64,000 nt of DNA, from positions 85,058,793 through 85,122,792 of the forward strand of contig OX235273.1 of assembly GCA_944472155.2 (NCBI GenBank), in the 5' to 3' direction. Below, in pieces: positions 13,601-28,600 of the stretch. The stretch is from Trichobilharzia szidati. Lineage: Eukaryota; Platyhelminthes; Trematoda; Strigeidida; Schistosomatidae. The position numbers and the translations under genes are program-made. The notes under the pieces were generated by a model that had not been told where the DNA came from, searched no databases, and saw only the letters and a program-made list of their open reading frames with translations. Position 1 is the stretch's first letter, and the number at the start of each line of letters is the position of its first letter.

Positions 13601-16600
13601 ATGAAAGTTCAATTTGCGAATGTTATTTGTATTCTGCTCCTTTTGTCTTCATTTCATGCTTTCTATGTTGTCGCAGAACATTCTTCATTTATCCTTATTA
13701 CAACTTAATTCGTTACTCTGCTATTTGGGATTCTTGCAGAAGACGTCACCAGTATACTACTTGTGAATTCTTGTCCCCTTAGCACACGTCAAATCACCAT
13801 TACATTTATCCGCTTATAACAGTCACGAGTACACTTCAGAAGGTACCTCAATGTATGAAAAACTCTATAGACATTTATAAAAACAAATTATTAAAGAGCC
13901 AAAGAATAATTTCATAAACCTAGTGATCTACACACAAAATTATTATAAAAACGCAAAACTCACCACCGTGAACTACTAATATGAGTATTAGTTTGCTTGA
14001 AACTGGAGGAGAACCAGAGATAGGTTTTTGATTAAAGCCTTTGTTATAAAAGGGAAGCAGAAGAAATAAGAACACTGATGAGTTTATTTTAGGAATAAAA
14101 GATGCATTATATCGGTACTATATATTCAAGATCATTTATTTTATTATTATTGCAAGTTTTCGTTGTTATGCCCTCTGGTACAGTCAGTTCAACTAAGTGA
14201 TTTTTCTTATCCTTGTATGCAAAATATTCAACCCTAACTTCATTTTGAAGTCATAAAACACAATAACACCAAAAATAGCCACTTAAGCAATAAATCTCCA
14301 TTACTTTAACATCATAAGTATATATTGGTTGAGATATGACATATATCTGTGTATGTGTACCCAATTAGCAGAAGAAAATTATTCCACGACAGTACGCCCA
14401 TAATTTCTATGATGTTAGAAATGGTTACCTCTGAGTGGCACATCTCTTTGTGCGAATACTGTGCGAAGTTTGTGTTTAAATAAATAAATAAATAAAATAA
14501 TACCTCTGACTGTTTTCAATGAGTAATTTAGATATCCAACGAGAATATAAAGGCTTCACTTGGCCATTGTTACAACGCCGACAAGATATCCAGTTGTTAA
14601 CTAAAGGACGAAAATACGCGTAGCACTATGCTTTATTTTCTTGTCAGACTGCAAATGTGGAGGCCAAGGGATGAGTACCCACAAAGACTATGAACACAGT
14701 TACTTTCTCGTTATCTTCAGCTATTGATGGCACAAACAGGTGAGCAATGCGAAACTTAGTCGTGTAATTCTAAGCAGAATTTATGAGCCACATAGGATGA
14801 CTACGAATTTTCATGACAAAACGTGATCAGAGCACACATTACTCTTGTCTATTGAAGGTTTGTATAAACACTTCATCCAAGCTGAAGTGGGATTAGATTG
14901 GGAGACTGCAAAGGGTAATAAGACCGAGTATATCACTGAATTATTAAGTTGGTGATTGCTGTTATGAGCAGTGCTAAGATATGTAAACTGTCCGAATTTT
15001 GACCACGTGATCTTCATCATTTAGGAGTACATATTCTACGTGGTGCAAGAGTATTCATTGTTTACCTTCATATGAATTACGGTATCCAGTACTTCTAATT
15101 GTTTTAGTTCTTTTACTACTTCTGATTATGTTTTTTCAATAACTTTCTCTTTTACTTTCCATATAGTATGCAGAAGTTTAAGGATAAAACTTGGGCATTG
15201 TGGCAGAGTACAATTCCATCATGGATAAAATTTTATTTTGATAAAGTCACACAGTGTTATACAGTGTGACCACGTTTCGAGTACAATTTATTACTGCTCA
15301 TAATCATATCAAGGTACTCACATAACTTTCTTGCTAAGTTTATATACATGCATGCATTAACACACAACCTCATGACAGGGTGTGACAGAGTCAAAATTCT
15401 AAAAAGTAATATAGGCAGTTAGGTGGAGAGACAGATTGACTACTGAATCCTGGTTCATAGAGTCTACAACCAACAAATACAATAGAAGTGACTCCACACA
15501 AATACCAGAGATATGGAAGATGTTATTTATTACCAGTCAAATCAGAGGAGGATAATAAATAATGTTAAAATGTATTCAATTCACACTGTAACATTCTAAC
15601 AAGTTATTTATTCATTTTACCATAGTCTGTCTAAACATTTTTCTCCTTAACTTTTACTACAAGGGTAAGTTCATATTAAATACATTAAATAGCGTAACAT
15701 ATTGATTCGTGAAAGGCATACAGACAAATTCAATTCCATATGACACTGAAATGCAAGTAGTCTTACTTACAAGACATTGAGTCAGAATTATCAAAACTTT
15801 GAAAATTTGAGGCGAAATCAGTATTTCCAGTAATGTCACTGCAACATGTAACAAAGGATTTAGAATCATCATCTGACTCTGTAAAAGAAGGAGAGAAAAC
15901 AATTCGAAATTGTATAGCACAATTTGTAATCAAACCCTAAGAAATACAGTTCATGAGTAATTTAGTGGAAGTTGACATTATAAAGACAGACAACTTCATA
16001 CAAAAAACATCTGCTTAAATTGTCTTTTTAATATAATTACTAGTTCCTTGAGTTTCCAGCAGAATGCAGTGCTTTAAGCGGCACATTTCCACTGCACTCA
16101 CTTCTCTGCCAACACTAGAAGCTGGCACCACAACTTCCCAGAAGCTTTCATTTCCTCTTTATGCAATCTTCCTCATGCTAGCCATGGATACCCACCCAAA
16201 TGGTCGCTTCCAGTTAGGGTTCTACTCGAGGACCTGGGGTCTGATGTCACTTAATGAACTCTTCAGCGTATAACCAACCCATCTCAACTTCCTTCCGCAT
16301 ACGTTGCTGCCTAGTTCGCTATACTGCCACTGTTCTTTGTTGCTTATTCTTTCTGCCCGGCCACTTGAGCGGAAGCAGGTGTTGATGAAAATCTGTAGTT
16401 CGTTGAAAATTCCTTTTTTGACAAGCACAATAAGGTTTTTGTACTTCCTAATGAATGAAAAACAAAACGATATTGTTTTTCATTCATTGGAAAATACAAG
16501 AACCTTTATTATAATGAATATCATATACCCAATGCCTGTTAAAAGTGAACTTGGTTTGGACATATATAAGCGCAATAAGTCCCTGAAAAGTATAGAAACA

Positions 16601-19600
16601 ATTGTTTGAAATTAGTATTGAAAATTCGGATCTTGTCCCTTGCATTAAATGTTATGGATCTCTACACTGATTTCCGAGTAATGGACGCCTATCTTGCTTT
16701 CCCAATTCTGGATGACTTTGACACCATCGTGTAGTTAAAACAATACTGACCAGGAAGGTGAAAGACGATCTGCTTTAGATTCCTGACGTAGATAATAATT
16801 GGTGTTTGTTGTTGTGGGTCGGGTATCTTCATCACCTTCGTCTTCTCTGTATTCACATTTGAAATCCTGCCTTCGTTACATCTTCTGTCAACTTCCTGCT
16901 TTTCGCTTCCCTATCAGTGAGTTTATGCAATATGAGACATAAAACATATCCAAAATACAAAAATATTCTACGGACTTTTGACAACCCTACATATACTTGT
17001 CTTTTTACTCCCCATGGACTGTTACCTGATCCAGTCCGCCAAATTCAAAATGATTATCGGTGATAGTAAGCAGACTTGTATTGCTACTGTCCTCACTTCT
17101 TAACGCTCCCGGTCAGCTTTCCGGTGTTAATTAATTGTCATAATAAACAGTGAGCAGAAACAATACCGAGTACTCTAATAGAAATTCAAACTGGTAATTT
17201 AACACTAAATACGGAATAATATGAAATCTAAATTCCATGGACAATAAAACCTTAAAGTAATTGTAGCTATGCAATTTATTTTTTTAATGCCAATTAGACC
17301 TCTAATCCATGTATTATGCATATCCTACATCTGTAGCTTTCATGTTTATGCCTAGATTTAACTAATACACAGTGCTTTCTGATTCAGTAGGATAACTTTG
17401 CCTGACTAACCTGACTAAGGTCAGTGGTATCCAACTACTGATATCAATCACTCAGTAGTATACAGCATCATGCATTTATGCCTGTTTCCTTGATCCCGAT
17501 TTATATTATCAAGCAGATCATATACTGTGATCTGAATAAATTCGGTTTCCTAAGGAAACTGTGGCAAAATTGCGCCTCCAACTAACTGTGTACACCGCAA
17601 ATCGTGAATTAATTTGCGAATTGCCATTTTGAGTTATTGTGTTACTAGTTCGCCCAGATTGTTTGCGGAATTCGCGTAACCTAAGCTTACCTATTAATTA
17701 ATCTTATTAAAGCTTATACCACTGCGCATAAGTCCATAGTTTGACACCCGTGAACATACAATTCTACAATTTGCTGCGAATTCAAACCCTTGATTGATTA
17801 GACTACCTTTACCTAAAACACAGTTTGACTTCAACAGTGTTAACTTAGTGTTTGAGTACATTAGGATCAATCCTAAAATCTTCTACATGTCTAGACAGAT
17901 GCCTTCAAATTACGTACTTTTCTTTCCTCCAACGAACCATCTCACAAAGGTGACCAATAAGCATTATTTGCATCTCATTTGTTTGTTGACCCCGCTTGAG
18001 ATGGCGAATGTCAGTAATTATCACACGAAACTTTTGTATCCGTGCTAAGATGAAATTTTAAACCAGACCTTAAATGAGACATGAACTCGCTGAATGAATA
18101 TCGTAAATGATCTATACAAGTGTTTCATTCTATGCCCAAGAACTATTTGTCAGTTTATATAGAAACTGAAGCATCAATTTAATTCAGACAAGTTAAAAAA
18201 GAAAACAGTATTGTTTTGTTAATTCCGAAAATATTCATCAATAATTCTGTGGGAGGCAAAGTTAAACTATCGTAACCGAAACCACAGTGACCTTGAACAA
18301 CCGATCAGAATTCAGATCTAAGGAAAGGTCGCATTATCGCTGAAAAATACACTAAAATAAATTGCCTACATGCTATTACACTGTATATTTGTGGCTTATG
18401 TGTCATAAGAATCGCCTCCCAGTCAATACACAGATTATCTATAGAGAAAGCGTACCATGCGCGATATATCCACTCATCCAAGTGACTGTAGGTCACAGTA
18501 CTAAACTACTAGTTTGAGATTCATTGGTATTTTTGACATTATTCATCAACCTGCTCCTAACTCTAACCATAATCTTAACTCCTAATCCTAACTTTAACCA
18601 TAAACCTAACCTTAACCCTAGATCCTAAACAATAATCATAAACGCCATAACACTACCTAGTAGTATAGATTTGCAGAAAAAGCACGTAGTAAATAAGTAG
18701 AATAATGCATCCATCCTCTCCAAGTCCAAAACCCGACCGATAACTGCTACATTGCCGTGGTGGTCGGGCTTCAATGCCGCAGTGACCCAACAAGCTAAAC
18801 TGGCTGGGACTCATGTCCCTGCAGGTCCTACCATGTCAGGAAGGTTGTTTGGATAGCGGTTAGACTAAAAGCAGTTACCATGGGGTACATGGGCTCCAGA
18901 ATCCAATCGGATCAAATGGCGTATGAACCCATATGGTCACCGGCAACCATGGGAACTCAGCTCCTGACGCTGCTCCGCTGCCTTGCGGATTAGACTCCAA
19001 GTCAAAGGCTCGGGGGGTGGTCCCTTAGGAAAACCACCTGCTTCGGTCTGGGCGCCCGGGCAGTATCTCAGCCCTCACACAATATTGTGTGGCGCATCTT
19101 TCTTGGTGTCATATTGTACCAAGTCCTAACCACTGTGCCACCGACGCACAGTGGTTAGGACTCTCGCCGACCATGCACATGGTCCGGGGTTCGATCCCCT
19201 GCCGGCGCACACCCGATATCTATGGTCGGCCTGAATTTGGGCTACCGATATCCATGCTGAAAATTCCACACTTGAACTGAAAATACGGTGTGGAATCAAG
19301 CTGTAAATCAAAATAAAAAAATAAAAAATAAATAACTCCAAGTCCAAAAAGGCAGACATGATTTGATTTGGAATGACATTTCATAGCATTCCCTGTGCGT
19401 TGTCGGCCCTTGAAGGTCAACTTTTGAAGGACTTTGACTTTGGTTATGATACTTTAACTTCACCCTGAAGGAGAGAGACATTAGAACAGATAACCAGACA
19501 CTCTCAATATCAGCCGATTTCTAATACAGTGTGACAAATATCAATGGCCGTATTTACTCTTTCTTATCTGAATAGACAGATCATGAGTTCTCATCAGTTG

Positions 19601-22600
19601 TTTGAAAATCTTTTGCCTGTAATAAATCCCTAAAGAACCCACAGTTAACTTTTAATCTAGTAGTTTCGATATTTAGGCCAGTTATCTGAGAAACTTATAA
19701 CCCTTGATTCCAAAACCATTCTAATTAGCTCTCTTCCAAAAGGACTCAGTAGACCTTGTGAATTTTGAGATTAGGTTAGTTATTGTCTAAGCAAAATGAA
19801 TATCACAATAATGTGAATCAACTAACCTGGAAATGTTACTGTAAACGGTTCAAAATCATCCAGCTCCAAATTGTTTGCTTCTAATTTCTTGAAATCAGCC
19901 CATAAGTTTTCTTCTGTAAAAAAATAGACAAAAAACCGAGTGTTTATCAATGCATTACTCACTTTCCTCACTCAAATAAAAAAATTTTGTAAGGTATGTT
20001 CAACTTGAAAAATACACTGAAGATGAAATGCGTGCAATATTATAATATGGATAAACAAAAAATAAGTGATAAAAGTGATATTAACAATGGAAAAACCGTC
20101 GTTTACATATATGTATTTGTGATAAAAATAAATTGATTATTTACATATATAAGAAATTTTAAGGAATTGTGCTGCATATTTCCTTTCCGTGAACAACAGC
20201 CAATGCATAGGATAGCGATGGCGAAATGAATAATAGCAACAGTTGTTAGATAACACCTACATGAAATATGCGAGCCACTAAGAGGTTAGTTAATCTAATG
20301 ACAACTATCGCTAATGAAAGACAAAAAAATAAACACAATCTATGATCTGCATTAAAGTTAAACTCTACTAATAGCAGTTTTCAGCTAGTGAACACATATA
20401 TATATGATCTGAGAGTCAAAATAAAAGGAGGAATAACACTAGTGAGTGATGCACAATAAATGCACTAGCATTTAGTATGAGTCTATGATAGCTTTAAGTG
20501 AGATTAGGTTTAGATATATCGATTGAAAAATATGAATAATACTAACATTCGATTAGTAGTCAGCTTATCTATTCACCCAATGAAACTTATTAAAGCACAA
20601 GTAAACAAAGGTGAATATCTACTATCATAACTGAAAGTCTTTTTTTATATCAATCATGCGGGAGTGAATTGTTTTTCTCTTCAAAGTAAAATGCTCAAGA
20701 GCATAGAATTAATCCAAAAACTGAGAGGAAGGTCTTAAATTAAATGTCAAGTAGTTATCATTTGTTATACACTATGTGATTGATATTTGTTGCATTTTAT
20801 CCTGAGAATTCACTCTATAAATACCACTTGAGTAATGTCTAGTACCTGTGTCCAATTTATCATAGTAGATTCAATAGCTATCTTGAAGTGAACCAGACGG
20901 CTAAATCAGTCGATTAAATTAAACTGGAAACACTCAGTGAATGAAGTATTAGAATTATCCACTTCTAATAATATCCAATCAGAATGAATTTCAAACTGTT
21001 CAGTTGGAGAATTATGTATTTACACGGCAGAATTTACAAACTATAAACGAATAATGAAAATAATTTTTGGTAAAGACGACTAGCAACAGTTGGACATAGT
21101 TTTTTTCTTTTCTGAAACACAGTAAACCATTTCCCAACAATTGTAAAGGAAACAAAATACACTGTTTGTATGATTATCATTAGAGTAATTAATAAGTAGA
21201 CAATAAGGCACACCATTTAAGTAAATCCAAAAAGAAAAAAAAACGAATTCCTAATTCAATAGTAAAACCAGATTGTTTCACAGTAATTTAACATGAATCT
21301 AGATATGCAGATATTATATAATGCATAGATATTGTGCAGTTTAACATGAGTAACGATCAGTTAGTAGACAGTGTTCACACGTGCATTATAAGTTAAATAA
21401 ATGTACAACATAGAAAACAGAAAATAATGACAATGAAACGACAACAGAAAGCTAAATGGCCAAAATAACTCAGCATAGGAAATATATATATATGTATATA
21501 TAAATCACTTAATTTTTAAAAGAATATTGAAATATCTAAAATGTGAAAGATGAAAACACTTGATCCAGAAACAACAACAACAATACCGTTAATGATAACA
21601 GTCACTTAATTAGTGCAAAAAATACTTTGTTATAATGTGGTATTGTAATAATTAAAAGAATATAATCATCAAGTCAAAAGGAAACTTTGTTCAAAGGTGA
21701 ATTATTATATAATTCAAACAAAAAATGAAGACATTTTATCCACAGACAAGTCTGTGATGCATGAAGAAGTTTAAATAAATTATAATAAACAATGAAGTCA
21801 TTTTCACCTCTTAACATCAAGGATGAATGAACAAGTCGGTTTTTACACTATGTGGTTATACTCTCTTAATGGCGAAACTTTGAAACGTATGCGTTAAAAT
21901 ACTGACTTTCATATTGAGGAAAGTTGCTTGTCATTATGAACGCATGACTTGGAATTCATTGTAAAAAAAGAAAACACAACAACAACAACAAAAAACCTTT
22001 TCTTTTTATGACAGAAAAGTTGGACTGCAACAAGTTGACATATAAATGTATATGCATTTTGACATTTTCATGAAGAAAACTATGCTCCTAGTAAAAGTGT
22101 AAGTGTAACATGTGATATGACACGTAGTTAGTTATACTAAAAAAAAGAATCATTACGACTTCCCAGGTAAGAGAAATCAATTTACACAGCCACAAATGCA
22201 GAAATTTCATATATACGAATTCACCAATTACAATTTCAGTGTAAATTTAGATACCACAGCGAAATTGAAATGCATTATACTAACCAGTTGGGTAAATCTT
22301 TAGAAAAAATGAAGATCTCAATTAGTGAGCTAAGCTGAAGATGAAAATAATAAGTGCTGAAGCATATGTGATGATAAAAATATACATATGTATTTAGTAA
22401 TGAAATTCGCGCTGGCCCAGTAATCGATAAAAAATCAGCCAGTGGACAGTATTTGTTGTGGAATAAGCGTAAATTATTTAAGGATTTGTCTAATATAATG
22501 CTAAAATTTCAACACTAGCGATGCACACAAACAGCCTTGAGATTTATTACGATTAAAAAGTATACAAAAACCATAATTATGATCAACCAGTTGTAATTCC

Positions 22601-25600
22601 AAATTACTTTTATAGTCAAAGGATTTATAAACTAAAATTAAAACTGCAAGAGTTTTCATTATCCCGTTGTCAGCATCCGCAAAACCACACTTACAAAGGA
22701 CGGAAGATACACAGTCTTGGACTTATGACTACTTGAGCTAGGAATTCAATTATCATTATTACTCAGCTCACGAACTAATGCCTATTCTACTACGGAGATT
22801 ACAACAAGCTAGAAGCATTATCACTTTAAGCCACCACGCAGATGACTTGATCCATTTAGTCTACTCTAAAACCATGAATATACTTTTAAGCTTATACAAG
22901 ATACATACTGGGACATGAATTATATTAAGAACGCATTGAGCCGGGATTAGCAATAAAACCCAGAAATTGAAAATCACCTTATCTGAAACTTGTTAACTGC
23001 ACAACAGTGATTGGTCGGTAAAGTTCTTCAATAAAAGGTCACTGCTAATCGCATAAAGAATTTATTTTTTGTTTTGTTTTACCAAGTCTTAGAGATTTTT
23101 AATACAGATTTAGTCAGTGAATTCAGGTATTTATAAATATAAACAATGCAAAACTTTAAATGAAAATTAAAAAAAGCAAAACAATGAACAGATAATTTCA
23201 AAATAATCCAACTCAGCTTTCTTATCAAACCCAAATGTTGTACAATGAAGGGGGAAATAGATTAACAAATTAAATTTGAATATATTCTGACCTTTATACC
23301 AACTTCAAGATAACAAATGAAGATTTTCTTCAAATATAAAACGTGGTATTACACCATTTCACTGAGGTAAAACACCAGACTGAATCGAGATAGAGTATGT
23401 ACGGCTGAGAGTTTTGAATATTGAGCGAAATTAAAATGTACTATGTATGAAAGAAAGGATAATATCAAAGAAGGAAGTAACAACACATAGGAAGAGTAAA
23501 TTTGACATGCATACAACATAAACAATTACACAGGGAGGAATCAATGAAGACATAGAATAAATATATATGACATTATTACTTTTTTTCTTCTAAATATACC
23601 TAGAAAAACAAGATGATGAACTGGAAATATTCCACATGCAAGACTGGGTAATTTATGCTACAGTATACATGAATATCCAATGTATTCGATATTAAAATAT
23701 ACAAATATTGAATACCATGCATGAAAAAAAAGATATACTTGGTTCAGATATAACACAAATCAATGAAAATAGCACTTGCATACGAAGGTTATACAAAATA
23801 CATCATAACATCACAACAATGTTGTCTAACTATGACAAAAATAGTACACTTGTGAAAATAGAAAGTTTATTTCATAAAGGTTAACAGGACAGAGACAATG
23901 ATACAATATATGATAAAAAGAGGAAAGTGGAAATTTTCTAAAGGCTGTATTTCACAAATTTTCGGGTTATGCGGATCTTTTGTTTTTTTTAAAAAAAAGA
24001 ATATTTTGACCAATTTTTAACTTTTCATTTGGATATCTTCAATATTATTAAAGATTTTTTGCAATCTCCGCCTCCCGCCTCCCACCCAACACCACCATGA
24101 TCATCATCAACAATTTTAACATACACAATGTTGTTATAGTACGCCGGTACACACGTAATACGGTAGTACACTAATACTAGTTATGATGAGTCCTTTAACA
24201 CAGAAAACTTTCTCCCTAGAAGGCTTCATACATTCATAAAAATATTAGTACTGATACTAATACTTAAACATACTCAGTGTGACAAAACACAACTATTCTT
24301 ATGATAAAAATGAATATCATTTGTTGAAAATACGCTGCTATTCACTTCTTTCTTATTGCCTTCAAAATCCAATGAAACTCACAATCACAGATCTTAAGAA
24401 CAGTAAATGTATGTATATGGTAAAAAGGAGGATAACTTATACACGTACACAATGCCCATACAACAGGACTGATAAATACATATACATATATGAATATATA
24501 CATATATACAAACTATGTAATTTTAGCTGGGTGAACAGCCTTCAGATAAATCCGCACCTGCAATATTAGTTGAATCTTGTGTAATACGATATTCTGTTGA
24601 TTCAGATGGATTAGTTGAGACTGCAGCAGATTCACAGTTCTGAAAAAGAATACAAAGCAAATATGATGAGTAAAATTATTGACACAAAATAACAAGAGAC
24701 AAGCATACAAGTAAAAATAATAATAATAAAATAATGATGAATACAAACAAATAATTATTTAGGAAACAGCTATGTTGTTTCTCAAATTTCCCTCATCAGT
24801 AAGGACTTTTTCTTCTGTAGAAATCAAACACTGATATCTAGGGCAGTGTGAAAAGCTTTGACAAATGAAAACCAAATTCATGAAATAATTTAATCTCTAT
24901 TTTATTGGGAATTAGTTGCCTAGTAGAGATTTTCCGTGTACTAGGCTAAGAGCTACACTTATCACGTGAAGTTTGATGATACTAATCAGTTGCCTGGGGT
25001 GAAGTAGCTAAAGTGGGAATAAACAATGAACTCTTCTTCATATATATATTTTTTTCTATAAGAATATTTATTTAAATTTTCTTTTGTTTATCTTTCTTCT
25101 ACTTTTAGACAGTTGTCACGTTATGTTGTATGCTCCTATTTCTTGATATAACTACTAAATGATTGCATTTCACATGAGTTAATAGTAAAATCTGACAGTT
25201 TTCATCAATACAAAGTTATATTACAATTGTACAGAAAAGTCATAATTTACTGAGTTCAAACTTGGGAATTACGGCACTAGAGAATTTATTGATTTTATTA
25301 TTATTATTATAATGAACAAAAAGAATGTGTTTAACTAACTCCAATAGGTTGAGGTTTTGTTTGGGTGGCACTAGTAGTCGCTGTTGACGGAATTTGATTC
25401 GATAATTGATCTTTAGTGTTTGTAAGTTGATCAGAAATGGCCATTTTAGTTGCTAATGCTTGAGCTGTTTCCTCTTCTAGACGACGTATCTCATCTATTG
25501 TAAGCCCGTACCATTCATCCTGCCATGCCCATACTTGTCGATGTGCTCTTAACATAGTTTTGCGAAGTGCTTTAGTATGTATATTTAGAAAAAAAGATAG

Positions 25601-28600
25601 TTGAAGGAGATAGTAAGATGTATCGCAGATATTTTAAAGGACAACCACCTTAATCGGGAAGATGACACTCCTTATACAATTGCATAAAACGATACATAAC
25701 AAGGAATGAAATAAAGTATATATAAATATATATACAATGAAATATGATCTTTTGAACACCCAAAAACAAAACTATGAGTATATTTTTAAGATAGGGAATG
25801 ACCCTGCAGAACTAGTCTGCACCGAATCATAGTCAAAAGATGCAGTGTACGATGGTTAAGTGTGTTGACTGTTTCACTTATTTAGGAAAATATATCAATC
25901 CAGTATGACTGATTGCTGATAAAATGTTACCATATATACAAAAAATTACTTTGGTATTCGTCAATCTTAGATCTGTCATATATGATCGTTGAAATTAGAA
26001 TCGTACACAATTTCATTTTAGTTTGTTTATTAGATGTATTACACAGTGAAACAGTTTTGTTTAGTGGATGACATTTCGAACAAAATTTATTGTTCATCAT
26101 CATTTCATTAATTATAATCACACGACTTCGAAATTTTAGTTTTGTAGTTTTCTTTGTTCTCTCCTATTTGTCTTCATGGGCGTTGTAGTAGAATTTTCCA
26201 GATATCTGGGTGGACAGGTATTGAATTATTCCTATCACACGTCTTTGCAGTTGATTCGATAAACAAAGCTTCTGTTATCAATCTCTCCCTCCACCTTGCT
26301 CCATTAGATTTTAAAACTGTCATCTTATCCCATCCACCCTATTGTATGGTTGTGTGTAATTGCATGTAGTGAGTGGTATAGCTGAACTATTCTCCAGATT
26401 TCTTATCTTATTCGGGTCAACTAATCGGGATTTTGCTAGGTTTTTATGCTCGGCTAGTTTGACTACCCCTGTTCTACTACTTTGACCTATGTATTTGACC
26501 TGACAATCATTGCAGGGTATGAGATAAACTAAATTGTTTTGTTTTAAAGGCTCCACAGGATCCTTTAACCGACAAAGCTTGTTTCTAATTGAGTTTGTGG
26601 GTTTGAATGCCAACCACTTTTATTCCTGCCTTGTTAAGATTTCTGCTTGAGGTTTTCAAGGTTCCTTCCTTGTATGGAATTACTACTGATGATTTAGATT
26701 CTTTGTTGTTGGTGTTGTCTTGCGCATATCTGACATGCATGTCGCCATTACTATTACTATTATTATTATTATCATCACTATCATTATTTACTTTATTTTT
26801 ACATTGTCCTGCATACTTTCTAACTAATTTAAAAGGATAATTATTAAGTTTCAAAGCTTCTCTTATATGCCTCACTTCCTGTCTTGGATTTTCCTTAGTA
26901 CTACTCAGTTTTTTGTGCTATATTGTTTAAACATTTCACCAATCCTATTTTCACTGACATAGGATGGGATGATCGAAAGTCCAAATATCTGTTTGAGTGT
27001 GTGGGTTTCCTGTAAACACTAGTGTTTAACTTCCCATCTTCTTTCCTTTTTACGCTACAATCTAACATTGGAAGCTCCCCTTCCTGACTTTCCAAATCAT
27101 AAGTGAACTGAATTGCCTCCACCTTTGAGTTAATTTGTTCAAAAAATCTATTTATATCCTGTGTTCTAAGTACAGTGAATGTGTCATCTACATACTTTCA
27201 CCATACTTTTGGGTGTCCTCCCACCTATCCATGAATATATCTGCCACAACCTGGGATATTGGTGACCCCATGGCAATTCTCTCAGTTTGTATATATATAT
27301 ATTTTCCCCTGGAATCTAAATACTGTGGAAGTCAGGCATAGCTGCACTGCCAGCATTATGTCGTCCGGTACGTAGACAATTTCGTTTACTTACTTCGTTT
27401 AGATAACAAAACATGGTAAATAATAATTGGTAGTTAGTTAGTAAAGCTGTACAGCTACATCGATTGAAGTAGGTACGATGCAGAACCACAGCCTACCTTG
27501 ATGATCAATATTAGCTCGATTATAACTAGTTTGTTAAAAATTTGTGGGTACTCATAGCAAAATACGACATAAGTCGTCGAAGTTAATAACTGTTTTTCTG
27601 AGTCCTGTAAAATGATGTAGATTGGCTGTATGTGGAGTTCGTGGAGTTACAAAACAAGGGTTTTGGTGTTGTTAATATTGCTCAAAATAATTCACAATGA
27701 AATAGATATACTTATTCTTTTCCAAACTGTAGAAAGCTTCATTAATCTTCATTTAACAGTTTTCAGTCACATGTATGTTTGTCAAATGCAGTATACTTAA
27801 GTTTCGCTTCCCTTATTTTAGGTGCTCCTTTAAAGCTTGAAGTTATGAACTTCTGCCTATCCGTTAGAATAATCAAAAAGTAACCTTGTAACCTAGGCAT
27901 CATTATTCGAAGATTGTTCTATATCAACACCATGTTTTTAAGTACACATGAATGAATTTAGGAGTTTTTAAATTTTGTTCCGAAATATTCATAAAAAATA
28001 GTTTTTTTATCCCCATGGTTGCATAATATTTTGAAGCATTTTAAATACCCATCTTTCAGTTTGCTTAAGCTAAAATCGCCATAGTCGTTGTTTTTCGAGT
28101 TTGACCACGGATTGATATCAGTTAGAGAACCACTGAAAACCAGGGTGTACTGGACAGCTGTTTCGTCTTAGTTTGGGACTCATCGGTAGTACGCACCCAC
28201 TGGGTTTCGAACCCATGTTAAACTGGAAGAACAAATAAAATCCTTACAAATCAACTCTTGATCATAGTTGTTGTGTTTACATGTAAGAATAGCTGGTATT
28301 TATACACTTATTTTTATTGTGTTATAGACTAAACACATATGGTTGAAGCCAATTACACCAAGTTATCAAATAATGCTGCCAATAAAACAACCAAACGATT
28401 GCAGAACAGATGAAAATATTCAAAAATTTAGAACAATTTACATGTTTCTACCAGGCTTGAAAAAATATTTATTTATTGCATATGAAATGCAACCATGCGC
28501 AGTTTTCTGCACTGCAAAATATTTTACACAAATTTTAAAGACGTGTGGTATTACACTTTGATAAATGAGACGTGATTCGAGTCCATCAAAGTCAAGTGCC

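Noticed and set aside
17555..17790. Possible second LTR-like segment.
   Set aside because: No TG...CA ends or polyadenylation layout could be fixed.
19140..19210. tRNA-like sequence (GTGGTTAGGA and GGTTCGATCC).
   Set aside because: It continues into a conserved SINE body with an A-rich tail and has a second dispersed copy.
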